NCBI GenBank assembly: GCA_037178625.1
Contig: CM074135.1
Coordinates: forward strand, 62,001-126,000
DNA length: 64,000 nt
Direction: 5' to 3'
Source: Skeletonema tropicum
Lineage: Eukaryota > Bacillariophyta > Thalassiosirophyceae > Thalassiosirales > Thalassiosiraceae
The notes beneath the pieces are model-generated. The model was not told the DNA's origin, ran no database searches, and saw only the letters and a list, made by a program, of their open reading frames with translations. Below are positions 25,675 through 35,936 of the stretch, one piece after another. Numbering within the stretch: position 1 is the stretch's first letter; every line of letters begins with the position of its first letter. The position numbers were made by a program, and so were the translations under genes.

Positions 25675-26559
25675 TTATTCATCCAAGATAATGTAGTTGA
25701 TTGTCATATAAAATAAATAGTGTCGCTGCTGCTTCATCCACATCCACTCCATCCATGCACTGACTTGACGCATCTTCTTGCTTGCTGCATCTTCTGTTTC
25801 TGTTTCTGTTGTTGTTGTCGTCGCAATAATATTATTATCATTCTCATGCCGTGCCGTCACATCAACAGCAACATCAACTACTATACTAGCAGCAGAAGCA
25901 TTTGAATCACTCCTGCCTCTGCTCCTCTTACTCTTACTCTTCTTATTATTATCACCAGCTTTTCTCTCAATCTCCAACAGCAACTTGTCCCCCCTCATCA
26001 TGACAGCATACACCATTCCAAATGTAGGATTTGTCAGTCCATCAATGCTTGTAATGACATCTCCATTTTGAAAGTCGGGCCGTAATAATGATAATTGATC
26101 GCTCCTTTTCTTCTTCTGCTGATGATGTGTGGAAAGGGGTCGGATTATGAGCCGTTCTGAGTGATGGTGCAGTTTGCTAGTAGCTGTGGCTGTAGCTGAT
26201 GCATCGCGCAGGAAATGAGTCCTCTTGGGCCCGCCACCTTTCTTCCAAGCATTCGTATGGGCACTGCCACTGCCACTGCCACTGCCACTGCCACTGCCAC
26301 TGAGCACGATTTCCACCTCGATCGAAAAGCCATAATTTTTCGACAATCGCTCCCAGTAGGGAAATTGATGTTGTTTCTCAGTTTCAGTGAGGCGGATGGA
26401 GGTGGTGCTTTTCGGGCAAACTACGACTGTGATGCTATCATTATCATGATTATTAGTATTATTATTGGCGGGAGAGGAGGCGGTGGTGGTGGAGTGGGCT
26501 TGGCTGAGGACTGCTAGCTTGGGTGGTCTCTTTTTGGAGGACGACATGCTGTGTATCAT
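25675..26559 (-). CDS. Array copy 12 (edge unit): Ser-Gly-repeat protein
   Basis: Open, 294 codons from the conserved ATG at 26559; six hexamers. A 7-nt difference just upstream (about 26572-26578) opens the frame a further 57 codons to an ATG at 26730. I keep the conserved start because the extension exists only in this edge copy. Confidence 0.5.
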   Translation of the reverse strand: MIHSMSSSKKRPPKLAVLSQAHSTTTASSPANNNTNNHDNDSITVVVCPKSTTSIRLTETEKQHQFPYWERLSKNYGFSIEVEIVLSGSGSGSGSGSGSAHTNAWKKGGGPKRTHFLRDASATATATSKLHHHSERLIIRPLSTHHQQKKKRSDQLSLLRPDFQNGDVITSIDGLTNPTFGMVYAVMMRGDKLLLEIERKAGDNNKKSKSKRSRGRSDSNASAASIVVDVAVDVTARHENDNNIIATTTTTETETEDAASKKMRQVSAWMEWMWMKQQRHYLFYMTINYIILDE

Positions 26560-26810
26560 GTGATGTGTATTTTGTAGCGTGTATTGTGTTGTAGTGTAGA
26601 TAGTATGGAGCAATGCCATGGCAAGCATAGCAAGCAAGCTGAGTGGAGGCTGTGGATTTGTGTTGGCGGAATTTTTGAGAGAGATGTGCGTCTGATGACT
26701 TGCAAGTGTCGCATCAAAAAGTAAGTGCAAGTCATCTCATCTCAGCTCAGCAGATCGAGATGCACCATCATGTCGCCGTATCTTTTGATATCTTGTCTTC
26801 TACGCGGCCA

Positions 26811-27363
26811 ATAAAGACGATCAGTGTCGTTTTGGAAAGCTCTCATGGAGCTCTATCGATTAGGCGTCTAATGATCTCACTTGGACTACTTTTGTGTGAT
26901 CGTCTCGGTCAAAAATGGGTCAAGAAAGTGACCAGCGGCTTGCAATCCGGCTCCCGAGTCAGAATTTCACAGCCGAGGTCCAAATTTGACCAAAATAAAA
27001 ATTAAGCACCAATCGAAAGCTCTCTTCAAGCTGATTCGATTAGTACTATCTTTTTACAACAAATTCATAACCAGCCTTTCCTACACATCTTGTACTCTCT
27101 CTTCCTCAGAATTGGCTAAGACGATATGTATTCATATTGTAAGGGGGCAATAATACTGGGATAGAGTGGAATGTCGCAGCAGAGTAAAGGAATACATCGA
27201 CAGATCTTTCATTGGAGCACTTCTAACTTTAGCATGTGTGGGTAAATTCATTTTGATTTATATGCTTCACTGCTTTGATGAACTTTACTTCGATTGGTTA
27301 TCTTCGGAATGATGATCATCTTTGGAATGATACAATCACATGCTCTCTCTCTCTCTCTCTCTC
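26811..27363. other. Decayed array edge and intergenic stretch
   Basis: From 26,811 the sequence follows unit phase about 1330-1590 with falling identity: the TGATCGTCTCGGTCA, GAAAGCTCTCTTCA and TTAGTACTAT-like blocks are still recognisable up to about 27,060. The remainder has no supported gene and ends in a (CT)n microsatellite at 27,343-27,363, directly next to the stop codon of the ankyrin gene. Confidence 0.75.
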
Positions 27364-29462
27364 CTACCTTTCCAATGAAGAGCTGACATAGGGTGCAATA
27401 CGTACCATTTCCCACTTATTTAGAAGGCTGTCGTTACACCGAAGAGTCACTTCAAATTTCTTCTTTACTCCAAAGAAGGCAACGAGTTCTGGACGTGCCT
27501 CAGAATCCTTGGTAAGCTTGACTACACCCTTGACCTCATCTCCATGAACGGCACCATACTTGTTGATAATATCAAGTCGCCTGCCTGTCTTGGTAAAATT
27601 ACAATCGCGATCGTTGCATGCACAAGCCCTCCCATACAAGGCGGAGGGGTTGTTGGTGCTCAAACTTCGTCTCAAATAATCATCAGATCGAGGCCGGGAC
27701 TTTTCCACGACCGTACCTACAAGGCGGCATGGATAAGTGCATGATGGGATACAGCATGAGATCAAAAGTCCCAGCCCTACCTCTGGCTTCCTCCCCCCGG
27801 CAGAGTGTAGATACTCCTTGCCGTCGTGAGCTTCGAAGATTTTTGCCCTCTCGTTGTCGATAAAAAAGCTACTTCTGCCTTCTCCATCCTTACTCCATGC
27901 TGGAGCCTTCTTATCACGAAGTAGGTCAACGTTGAACAAAGCACTCACATCACACTGGAAGGCTTCGATTACTGGTGCAGTCCGACGCACATTGTCCTTA
28001 TTTGTCTGGAGACAATTCACTGATAAGGACAAATGCTCTTCCCAAGACCTGATTGCACACAATGACAATCGTCCCAACTTTTTAGGTTCCCCTGTCTTGT
28101 CGGATCCACAGGCTTCAACTAGAGATTTCATCTCATTTAAGCGCTCAATGTGTGTATCGTACTGCTCAGTAGTCGTCCATCCTTTCTCCGAGAACAGGTC
28201 TGCTTGTCCAGTGGCCCGAACTGATTCTCTCTGCCGGTGGTTAAAACGAAGAGCTTGGTTTAACCTGCTCCAAAGCGTTTCTCCTCTATTGTTTCGAACA
28301 TTTGGATCGACTTCAACTTTGTTGGAGTGTTCAAATTTGAGGACAAAAATTGCTGCTCCAACAGCCATCTCAAGGGAGTGCAACAATGGAGTCATACCAT
28401 CAACTGTTTGTTGATTTGGATCAGCACCGTTTTCGAGCAACAGCTGGATGAAATCGAGGTTGGTACAATGCGCACTCGAGCATGCAAAGTACAATGGTGC
28501 GATCAACCCGCCGCCATTTTCTAGCGATGGCCGGTTTACATCTGCTCCTCCTTCAATCAGCTGCCTCGCAATGATCACTTGATTCTTCTTGAAAGTCTCT
28601 TCATCGGAATGCTGTGCCGCAAGGAGTGTAAGGCAGTTGTAGACACCATTCTCTGGGATTGCATTTGCGTCCACTCCAACTTGGAGCAAGATTTTCAATG
28701 GCGATGTTGGTAGATCTACTTGCCACGGTTTTGCGTGCAGCAAGAGGCAGCACATGGCGTGCAGAAACACAATCTTGTCATTGGCGTGAATCTTTGAAGC
28801 AATACTCTTCATAACTTCTACAGTATTGTTTACTTTTTTGGGGGGGGTCATCCTTTTTTGTCATCTTGAAATAACCATACAGATCTCGGCAGCTGTTCGA
28901 TGAGATGAATTCATGTAATACACTTTTAAGTTAATGTGCCCTCAAATATTCAAGTGATATGCAAGGCTTATTCATTGACACTCACCTTTCCGGAAACTCC
29001 GACAGCATTCCAACCATCCGATTCTCCGTAAATGATCCTTCCTTGGCTTTACTGTGATCAGGATGATGGAATTGTTGCTCTTTCCCTTTGTTCAACGATT
29101 TGCACATTTTCTTGTGAACCTAAATTATTGTTCATTGGCGGCCAGGCCATGCAAAACATTAGAGCGAGGCAAACGTTAGAATTCATCTCGTAATTATTGG
29201 ATCGTCCTTGGGAAACTGAGAGTATCCGTATCCAAAGAGATGATAGAAGACACAAACACAACACAACTACGGTACTCACCTTCCAGTGAAATTTCTGACA
29301 TTTCTTTGAGCAGTAAGGGGTCGCCATACATTGACTGCATATGAGCGGCTTGTTGCAGACTACCCCACAATCAGGATTGCCACAGATTTCATTCATTTCA
29401 TTCATATTACCTTCTACTATCTCTACGATAATGATCATAGGGAGAGCCGAGCCGCACGCCAC
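27364..29462 (-). CDS. MYND zinc finger-ankyrin repeat protein, three exons
   Basis: Proposed exons on the minus strand: 29462-29280, 29119-28986 and 28852-27364, giving about 601 residues. Intron 1 (donor GTGAGT) joins a MYND core to its last ligands: Cys 27, 32, 42, 45, 51 and 55 are in exon 1, and the H-x3-C pair follows at the start of exon 2, which strongly supports this junction. Intron 2 (donor GTGAGT) uses a weaker AAG acceptor just before an ATG; without it the ankyrin part would start at that ATG (28851). Residues about 150-310 hold two to three ankyrin repeats (GGADVN, LLLENGADPN). The C-terminal half is unrecognised and has a Cys-rich segment. Inference: a protein-interaction scaffold or regulator. 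The first in-frame Met was used; a Met at residue 20 or 23 is also possible. Confidence 0.75.
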
Positions 29463-29657
29463 GTATACGAAGTACGAACGAAAATCTGTTGGTGGTTGGA
29501 CATTGAAGATACTTCCCGCAATTTTTCGGACCTTCTGTTACATAATATTGTCTGCCAGTCAACAAACTTAAAAGTGATTACTTATATTGTCACATCTAAT
29601 AAAACGTTGACATACAGACTTCCTCGACATTGAACTGAGAAGATTTTGGCGCCATCC

Positions 29658-29802
29658 ATCACTTTCCACCCTACTCCTACATAGGATCTTCAGACACCTG
29701 TCTGAGTCACTTGGGAGGACTCAGGTAGGCAGCACACGTGCTGAGATGCAGAGTCCCTCTGAAGAGGACTCCCATTTATGACAGAAGACCTTATGTAGGG
29801 TG
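29658..29802. mobile_element. MITE copy 1 with left target duplication (element 29667-29802)
   Basis: 136-bp element with terminal inverted repeats starting CACCCTAC and ending GTAGGGTG; the left repeat has a 4-bp gain. The left flank is ATCACTTTC (29658-29666). The matching right flank is split: AT at 29803-29804 and CACTTTC at 38397-38403, because the LTR retrotransposon landed in it. A 9-bp duplication suggests a Mutator-like (MULE) family. A second copy, in reverse orientation, lies at 58598-58699. Copy 1 carries about 34 bp not in the other copy. Confidence 0.85.
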
Positions 29803-29804
29803 AT

Positions 29805-30034
29805 TGCTATGCCCAGTACGACAGGTACGGTCATTGCCTAAGAGATTCCTAAGATTCTCTGAGTAGATGGCTTGGCGATCTGCGAACCAGAGAGGATTCT
29901 CGATAATAAGAAAGATTAGCTGTTGGCGATCATGAGAAGCCAACTTGTAGTGATAACATCTCATAACTTCATTGAACCAACACTTTCAACGAACTCCGTG
30001 TTTATTACAGTCATTCACCGACAGTGGTTGAACA
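29805..30034 (+). repeat. 5' LTR
   Basis: 230 bp, TG...CA ends, identical to 38162-38391. Confidence 0.95.
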
Positions 30035-30075
30035 CTATTTAAATAGCCTACAAACCCACTAATTATCTCCGCAAA

Positions 30076-30276
30076 ATGAGCCACGTTCTTATGCAGAAGC
30101 CGTGCATTGATATGAATTCGGATCAGGCGAAGCTTGAGAAGATGCCGAAGATTTCGGTACAGAAAACAACCCGCTTCAACGGCGGTAGCTTCAACGGTGA
30201 CAAGGTAACCAATGAAGTGTATCAGAACGATGATACTATGAACGCTGACCCCAACTTGTATGGCGACAGCGAATGA
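30076..30276 (+). CDS. Short leader ORF upstream of pol (gag position)
   Basis: 66 codons starting 41 bp after the 5' LTR and ending in TGA. It sits where gag should be but is far too short, with no zinc knuckle. The pol frame continues in the same reading frame directly after the TGA (30274-30276), so readthrough or reinitiation could link them. It may be a gag remnant. Confidence 0.45.
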   Translation: MSHVLMQKPCIDMNSDQAKLEKMPKISVQKTTRFNGGSFNGDKVTNEVYQNDDTMNADPNLYGDSE

Positions 30277-32007
30277 AATGCCGTGCCAAGGGAGCACATG
30301 GGAAATAGCGATGCAATTCCCAAATATGTTTGTATAGATGAAGCAGTGCTAGATAGTTCTGTCTCTTCAGTTAATCTTTTATGTAGTGACCATTTCGATG
30401 ATGAGTCCTCCTTCTATACTTGTTTAACTCACCATGACATCGATCCTGATGATGATGCCTCTCTCAATTCATTTTACTCTCTTGGAAACACTATCTCTGA
30501 CGAATTGTCACTTGAAGATGATGAAGATCCAGAAGGACACCATCTTGTGTCGTATTTTATTACAGTGCCGAAGTGTTCGACAAAGTCACTACCAGAAAAT
30601 ATGACACCCATTACCATTATGACTTCTCAAACCATTTGTGGAGTCAGGTTCGAAAAGATCCTCCGAGTTCTGCTAGATTCGGGATCCACACGCACGCTTA
30701 TACACAAGCGAGTACTACCAACAGACGCGCAGACTCAGCTTTTGAAAAAGGGCAAAGGCGTCAATACACTTGCAGGAACAATGCAAGTAGAATCTGTAGC
30801 TCGGCTACGAAACGTCAAGCTACCAGAATTTGATAAGAATCGCACCTTCGACGAATGCAAGGCATTAGTCCTTGACAGTCCGTGTGCGTATGATGTTCTT
30901 CTCGGCGCGGATGCGCTTAAGAAACTTGGTATTAACTTACTCTACGAGACGGGAGTAGTAGAATGGTGTGGTAACACTATTCAAATGCGTGACGCTCATG
31001 AGACTACACGCAAAGACTACGTTGACATGATGGAAGCATTCCATATTCAATGGGAGGAAGAATGGCTAGGTTACGAGGATGATTACTTCGACAACTACGC
31101 CACAAGCATCCTAGATGCCAAATATGACAAGGTTGACATCGACGAGGTCGTAAAACAACAAGATCATCTCAACGACGATCAGAAAGAAGACTTGAGACGA
31201 CTGCTTAGCAAGTATTCAAAGCTATTTGACGGTACACTAGGAGTGTATCCTCATAAGAAGTTCCACATCGATTTGACCGATGATGCAAAGCCTTTCCATG
31301 CCAGACCATATCCGGTGCCAAAGATCCATGAAGCTACTTTCAAAAAGGAACTCAAACATCTAGTTGATATAGGTGTTCTAGCGTATCAAGGACCGAGTGA
31401 GTACGCCAGCCCAACATTTATCATACCCAAGAAAGACGGCAGGGTACGATGGGTTTCAGATCTTAGACAGTTGAATAAGATCATCAAACGCAATGTCTAT
31501 CCATTGCCACGCATCCAAGATATCCTACGCAAGAGGCCAGGATACAAGTTTTTCTCAAAACTCGACATCTCGATGCAGTATTACACCTTCATGCTTGACG
31601 AAGAGAGTCAAGATCTTTGTACTATTGTCACACCATATGGCAAGTTCAAGTACTTGAGACTTCCGATGGGGCTCAAATGCTCTCCTGATATTGCGCAAGG
31701 AGTAATGGAAGATATCCTTCGCGACCTTGAGGAAATTGACGTTTACATCGACGATGTAGGTGTGTTTAATGACGACTGGAAAAGTCACATTGAAGTTTTA
31801 GACAAAGTATTGACCAGACTACAAGACAATGGCTTTACAATTAATCCGCTCAAATGTGAATGGGGCGTGAAAGAAACCGATTGGCTCGGTTTTTGGTTGA
31901 CTCCTACTGGACTCAAACCTTGGAAAAAGAAAGTCAATGCAATTCTGCAGATGCAGAAGCCGACTAACATCAAAGACCTCCGCATGTTTATCGGAGCTGT
32001 AAATTAT
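30277..32007 (+). pseudogene. Ty3 pol, 5' part: aspartic protease and reverse transcriptase
   Basis: Numbering from the codon at 30283: an acidic N-terminal region, then a retroviral-type protease with LLDSGS (Asp 132) and the later VLLGAD hydrophobic-Gly motif (about 205). Reverse transcriptase spans about 335-575 with KKDGRVRW, KLDIS, LPMGL and the catalytic YIDD at 488-491. The frame is interrupted inside the conserved VNYY segment (after 32007), where foreign DNA begins and terminates the frame at 32047-32049. The rest resumes at 35937. Confidence 0.93.
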
Positions 32008-32438
32008 CGGCCCTCGGGGCCCCCGTTCATGGAGTGCAGAGCAGCGTAATAGGGGGCCGCAGGTGCCCTTCTATTACAGGTGGGAAAATTCATTATTTTT
32101 CACCCCCATTATTCTACAGAGTTATAGGTAGGAATCAGTACATGTGTTTTTTAGTGAGAAGGTTTACTTTAGGGACACGTAGAGTCCTCGGTAGAGACTA
32201 CCGGCGTAGGATCTGTATGTGTTCCTATGTAGAAAGCAAGAAGTACCTGTTGAAAGCGAGAAATTGACTGTACTAGATGCGCTTTTTGAGCATCTATATC
32301 GGTCTGTACGAGAAAGAAATACAGGTTTTACACGGGCGTTAGTCGATTTAGTTTTTGTCTTTCTTCGTCGCGAGAAAATGTCTTTTTGTAAAACTGTGCT
32401 TGATATATCGAATCGTGCGCTTGCAGATGTTTTACTGA

Positions 32439-33608
32439 TCACCAGATGCAGACGCTTAATTGAGTTGTTGTATTCTTTGTGGTGAGAAAGTGTCTGTTTT
32501 GTAAAACTGTGCAGTGATCAATTTTACTAATCACCAGATGAAGATCCTGCGAAGTAATCACTTGGGATTTCATGATCCTTCTTCGCTTCTTTCCACTTCT
32601 TGTTCGGGTTATGATGTCAGTAATCCTGGTTGTCAGGTCTGTCCTGTCTTTGATGAAATCGCCCTTGATTGCTGCTGCGTATGATGTTTTTGTGATTTCC
32701 TCTAACTTTCTCTTGCTATACCTCGTCTTCGACTCTTCTGCCTTCCCCTCCAAGTATTTCACCCAATTTGCTCGCTTCTTGTACGATTCGCAGAACTGGC
32801 CATTTTGCTTTCTCTTGCAATTTTTTAATCGGTTCGTTGAAATGTTGCTTCCGGTCCAGTATATGGCACTGTCCGACGGGTATGCTTGATCTTTGGAGCC
32901 AAGTGTTTTGCCTCTGCTGGTAGCCACGTACATTGTTCCAAGAAACTTGCTAATCTCCCACAACTCATCTGCTGGATCTATTATCATGCGGTTCCAGCGG
33001 TCTCCTTTGTCGAATCCAGCTTCGAGTCCTTGACAGCGGTGGATGGTGATGGCGTAGGCAATTTGCAATGGCATGAATAATGCGGTGCAGCATCCCCTGT
33101 TGCAAATCTGCTCGTAGGGTGGGATTGGCACGTGCTGTGCGCAATAAGTTGGGGTAGGATGCATTTGTATCAGTATGAAATGAGTTAGTAGTGTTTTCGC
33201 AGAGAGTGGCAATTGTCTTGTGTCTTTCGTGTGTCAACTTTTACTCACCGTTGGGTTGTTCTTGTCCCATGGGTCCTCGCCTGGTGGTGGTTTGTATGTA
33301 GGGAAATCCACAACAATGTACTTCGGTAGGCTAACCTCACCTTTACCGTTTGGTCCAACGGAGCGATCCTTATCGTAAACGATCTCGACTACTACCCCAA
33401 TAGCTGAGACGTACAATCCTGAGTTGGGATCGATGTTGGCTGACTCCAAGCAAACATGTGCACCTACGCACACATCAAAGGTGTAGAATAGCCTCCTGCC
33501 GTAAAAGTGCAACTGGTATGCTGTGTTATTGCCCGCCATCCTGCTGCTGAATTGACACCTGAGCCTAGCTATTGGTACTTTCAGTCGTTCGTGTGTTTTG
33601 ATCAGCAT
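32439..33608 (-). CDS. PIF1-like helicase C-terminal region (partial)
   Basis: Two exons proposed: 33608-33249 and 33134-32439, joined by a 114-nt intron with donor GTGAGT and a CACAG acceptor. The joined region shows the late part of a superfamily 1B helicase: a beta-rich segment with VGAHVCL, GVVVEIVY and LPKYIVVDF, then the signature AYAITIHRCQGLE and YVATSRG motif VI. The Walker A and DEAD-type motor motifs expected upstream are absent, so this is a fragment or a gene whose 5' exons are lost. After motif VI comes a Lys/Arg-rich tail. Such helicases occur in eukaryotes, Helitrons and large DNA viruses; the context says mobile-element cargo. Confidence 0.75.
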
Positions 33609-33727
33609 GTCTACGTAGGCAGTTGCATTTGTTTATTAGGTAAAATTGTTCAGTGATCGATTATACTAAAATGATTCAATAAGCAAGCGATACTTAGTGC
33701 GGCAGTGCACATGCACACAAAATAAAC

Positions 33728-34508
33728 TCACATGATAGTTGAATCAGGAGAGGCCTTCTCTCCGACAGGTACCGGTTTAGACTTTTTCGTGACAGCACCT
33801 TTCTCGGACAAATCCGGTTCATCATCATCTTGAACAGGCTGATCACGGGAGCCCGAATGAGTTTTGTCTTCAAGTACAAGTTTCCCGTTCTCATCACTGG
33901 TGTGAAGTTGAAGGTTGAAAAAAAAACTTGTAAGTAAAAAGGAAAGACAGAATTTGTAAAACGGTACAATGAACAAAAATACCAAAATCATTGAACCACA
34001 CGAAGGTTAACCTTCTCTCTTACCAAAAATGCTCACAATTTGAAGTGTACGGCGCTTGGCTTGTACCTCCTTTCTGAGCAATAGCGGCAAACATTAAGAA
34101 GTTGACCGCTGCAGACACCAGATCATCTTTGTCAGTAGAATCAGTCTTACCAACTGGGACATTCGGGTAATGTTCAGACAGTTCATTCAGGATGTACTTG
34201 ATTGACCCGACTTCAAAGACGGAAAGAGCAGAAAAGAGCAGTTGTTCCTTCTCCAACTTGGCAACGTCAAACCCATCGCCTAATGCAACAGACGCTAGCA
34301 GCAAGAAGATACGATCGTCGGTACGCACCAAACGCCAATTGATGTCTGTTACGCTCAATGCAATGACAGGAGCCGACGGTTTAGCGGCAGTCTTGACCCC
34401 TGACGAAGTAAGACGTGCATCGACATTGCTCCGATTCCGCACGGCACGGAAGCCCTTACCATTACTACCAACGGTGGATATAACTGGATTTGTGTTGCCA
34501 AACTTCAT
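33728..34508 (-). CDS. Hypothetical protein upstream of the helicase fragment
   Basis: Minus strand, proposed exons 34508-34024 and 33896-33728 (donor GTAAGA, acceptor CACCAG), giving 217 residues. No family recognised. The first 160 residues look globular and alpha-helical; the tail is acidic then Lys-rich. A second donor-like GTGAGT overlaps the stop region at 33731, so the transcript may instead splice on into the helicase exon at about 33570, making one fused protein. That alternative is speculative. Confidence 0.45.
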
Positions 34509-35300
34509 TATTTATTCGGACAATGTAGAAATGTGATGATGTAAATGATGCAATGCATAATTTATGAGAGCTGTTGAACGGCTCGACAACGTACAAACTG
34601 CCTACATAACCGCCGCCAACGCACCAGCGCAATAATCAGCAGAGAACAATGCAATCAATAACCAACCACGTCATGAAGTAAACGAGTTCCTTCGTAAGCT
34701 ACGTCGGCAACACAAGATCTTGTGGTTCAACACATCGACAACACGTCGACAAAAAGATTCAGCTCAACACAAGACGTCGACGTGGAGTTAAGAACTGACG
34801 TATTGATCAGTACGTGGCCAAAGATCGGCAGTTATTCAAATGCAAACACGTCGGCAACCAACGTCGGCGTCTATTTAGACTTGCATCAATAGACGACTCG
34901 GCAGATAATGTAATTGAGCCAATGTCGACCTGAGTACTTGCTGCATGAACTTAAATACTTTTTTGTTCATTGGATTTTGCCAACACCTGACTTCTGGTAC
35001 TTTGTGACGTAAGACGATTGGAATCAAGTGTACTAATTCCTTAAGTAACGAAGTTTACCACGTCACTCAGAGAAAAAATTAAGAAAATAGAGGGTGACGG
35101 GGATGCACACCGGAAAGAACGAAGAAGCTCATCGACAATCTGACTTAATTAGCCTGGAAAAGTCCTTTTTAGCACAAATCAAGCGATTTTTAGATCTAAA
35201 TCATAAGATATAGCATCTAAATGACAATCAAAATGGGCATTTCAGCGGGGATGGGAGGGGGGAAAATCCCAACACTTCAAGTTGAAGTTCCGGAAGTAAT
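34509..35300. other. Non-coding part of the insert
   Basis: No supported gene. Contains repeated ACGTCGGC and ACGTCGAC-type words (34,700-34,900), then AT-richer DNA. Confidence 0.5.
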
Positions 35301-35314
35301 TCAGAGCAAAGCAC

Positions 35315-35395
35315 GTAGCTACGCTACTTTGGATCTCCCCGATGGAAAAGATATGCCTTGTACGCTGGCCCACGCCCACGAAACGCCAACAAAAC
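35315..35395 (+). repeat. 80-bp dispersed repeat, copy A
   Basis: Near-identical, in inverse orientation, to 55152-55233. The shared core includes ATATGCCTTGTACGCTGGCC. It links the helicase-bearing insert with the AT-rich region upstream of the second zinc-module gene. Confidence 0.85.
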
Positions 35396-35657
35396 TTACG
35401 ACCGTTAGAACAATGACAGCTACCACGCCTTTTCTCATTCTTGAGACCTTTTGATTCAAATTTTTTGTGGCCTGTCTCCATGCAATTAGAACCGCTGATG
35501 AAGGTGGCTAAGCTCCACCGAAACTCGTAATTAATGAATCATAAAGAGTTCGGTTATATTGCTTACTACCATCATCTGGAAAAACTCCTAGCTTGTAATA
35601 AGGACTTCGTGGCTTATTGCATTCAAGACATTTCTTTTCACATTGATAAAGATTGAC

Positions 35658-35778
35658 AACGTCATTGCAGAGCAACTTTATAGCCGTATTCTATTGTAAA
35701 GAGACTAATTGGTAAAATTGTGCACAGCACAATTATACCAATTAAGGCCAACGTCATTGCAGAGCAACTTTATAGCCG
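35658..35778. repeat. 29-bp direct repeat flanking a hairpin
   Basis: Copies at 35658-35686 and 35750-35778 (core GCAGAGCAACTTTATAGCCG). Between them, 35706-35744 forms an inverted repeat with a stem of about 18 bp and one mismatch (TAATTGGTAAAATTGTGC against its complement). Related imperfect hairpins occur at about 33636-33675 and 32490-32535. Confidence 0.8.
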
Positions 35779-35936
35779 AATTCCGTTGTATAAAGACTAC
35801 TGACAAGCCACACAGCAAATGGCCAACAGCAAGATGACGACACAATACTTTACAGGCCCCGAGGGCCCGCGCTGAACCCGCCACATACACCGCTGCACGC
35901 CACCACTATTGCACCATTCTGCGCGCCCCTGTTTAT

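Larger units (their letters stand above)
1..26810. repeat. 2.3-kb tandem array (11 full units + 1 partial)
   Basis: Head-to-tail direct repeats. Taking the window's first base as phase 1, units begin at 1, 2329, 4653, 6980, 9292, 11617, 13940, 16245, 18556, 20867, 23184 and 25495, so unit length is 2305-2328 bp. The last unit follows the consensus to about 26,810. Copies are nearly identical; the differences I saw are mainly length changes in a T-run, an A-run (10 A's in unit 1, mostly 5 elsewhere) and a CACTGC hexamer tract. Each unit has a minus-strand reading frame (phase 181-1083), a CA/GT-rich segment upstream of it, and about 1.1 kb with no convincing gene. Within a unit a short stretch is itself repeated (phases about 1938-1984 and 2008-2044, sharing TTCAGCGCAGCGTT and GTGCCAACTGTCTGGA). 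The left end lies outside the window. Confidence 0.98.
32008..35932. mobile_element. 3.9-kb insert in pol carrying PIF1-like helicase remnant
   Basis: Removing 32008-35932 rejoins the pol reading frame exactly, with TTAT on both sides (at most a 4-bp duplication). The left end begins with a GC-rich block GGCCCTCGGGGCC. The same 13 bp occurs inverted at about 35858-35872, some 60 bp inside the right end, so the true terminus is uncertain. The insert has two minus-strand spliced gene models and an internal 29-bp direct repeat flanking a hairpin. Class unresolved: no transposase, no Rep nickase and no standard Helitron ends were seen. Confidence 0.8.

Noticed and set aside
26560..26730. 57-residue N-terminal extension of array copy 12
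   Set aside because: Created by a 7-nt change unique to the edge unit; not open in the other copies.
1..26810. Plus-strand and alternate-frame ORFs within each array unit (60-110 codons)
   Set aside because: They overlap the Ser-Gly frame or are Leu/Val/Cys runs produced by reading trinucleotide-rich DNA in other frames; no start context, domain or independent support.
1..26810. CRISPR-like or rDNA repeat
   Set aside because: Units are 2.3 kb with no short spacers and contain no rRNA sequence.
32008..35932. Helitron classification of the helicase-bearing insert
   Set aside because: No Rep domain, no TC start, no CTRR end with a 3' hairpin, and the insertion is not clearly between A and T; only the helicase type is suggestive.
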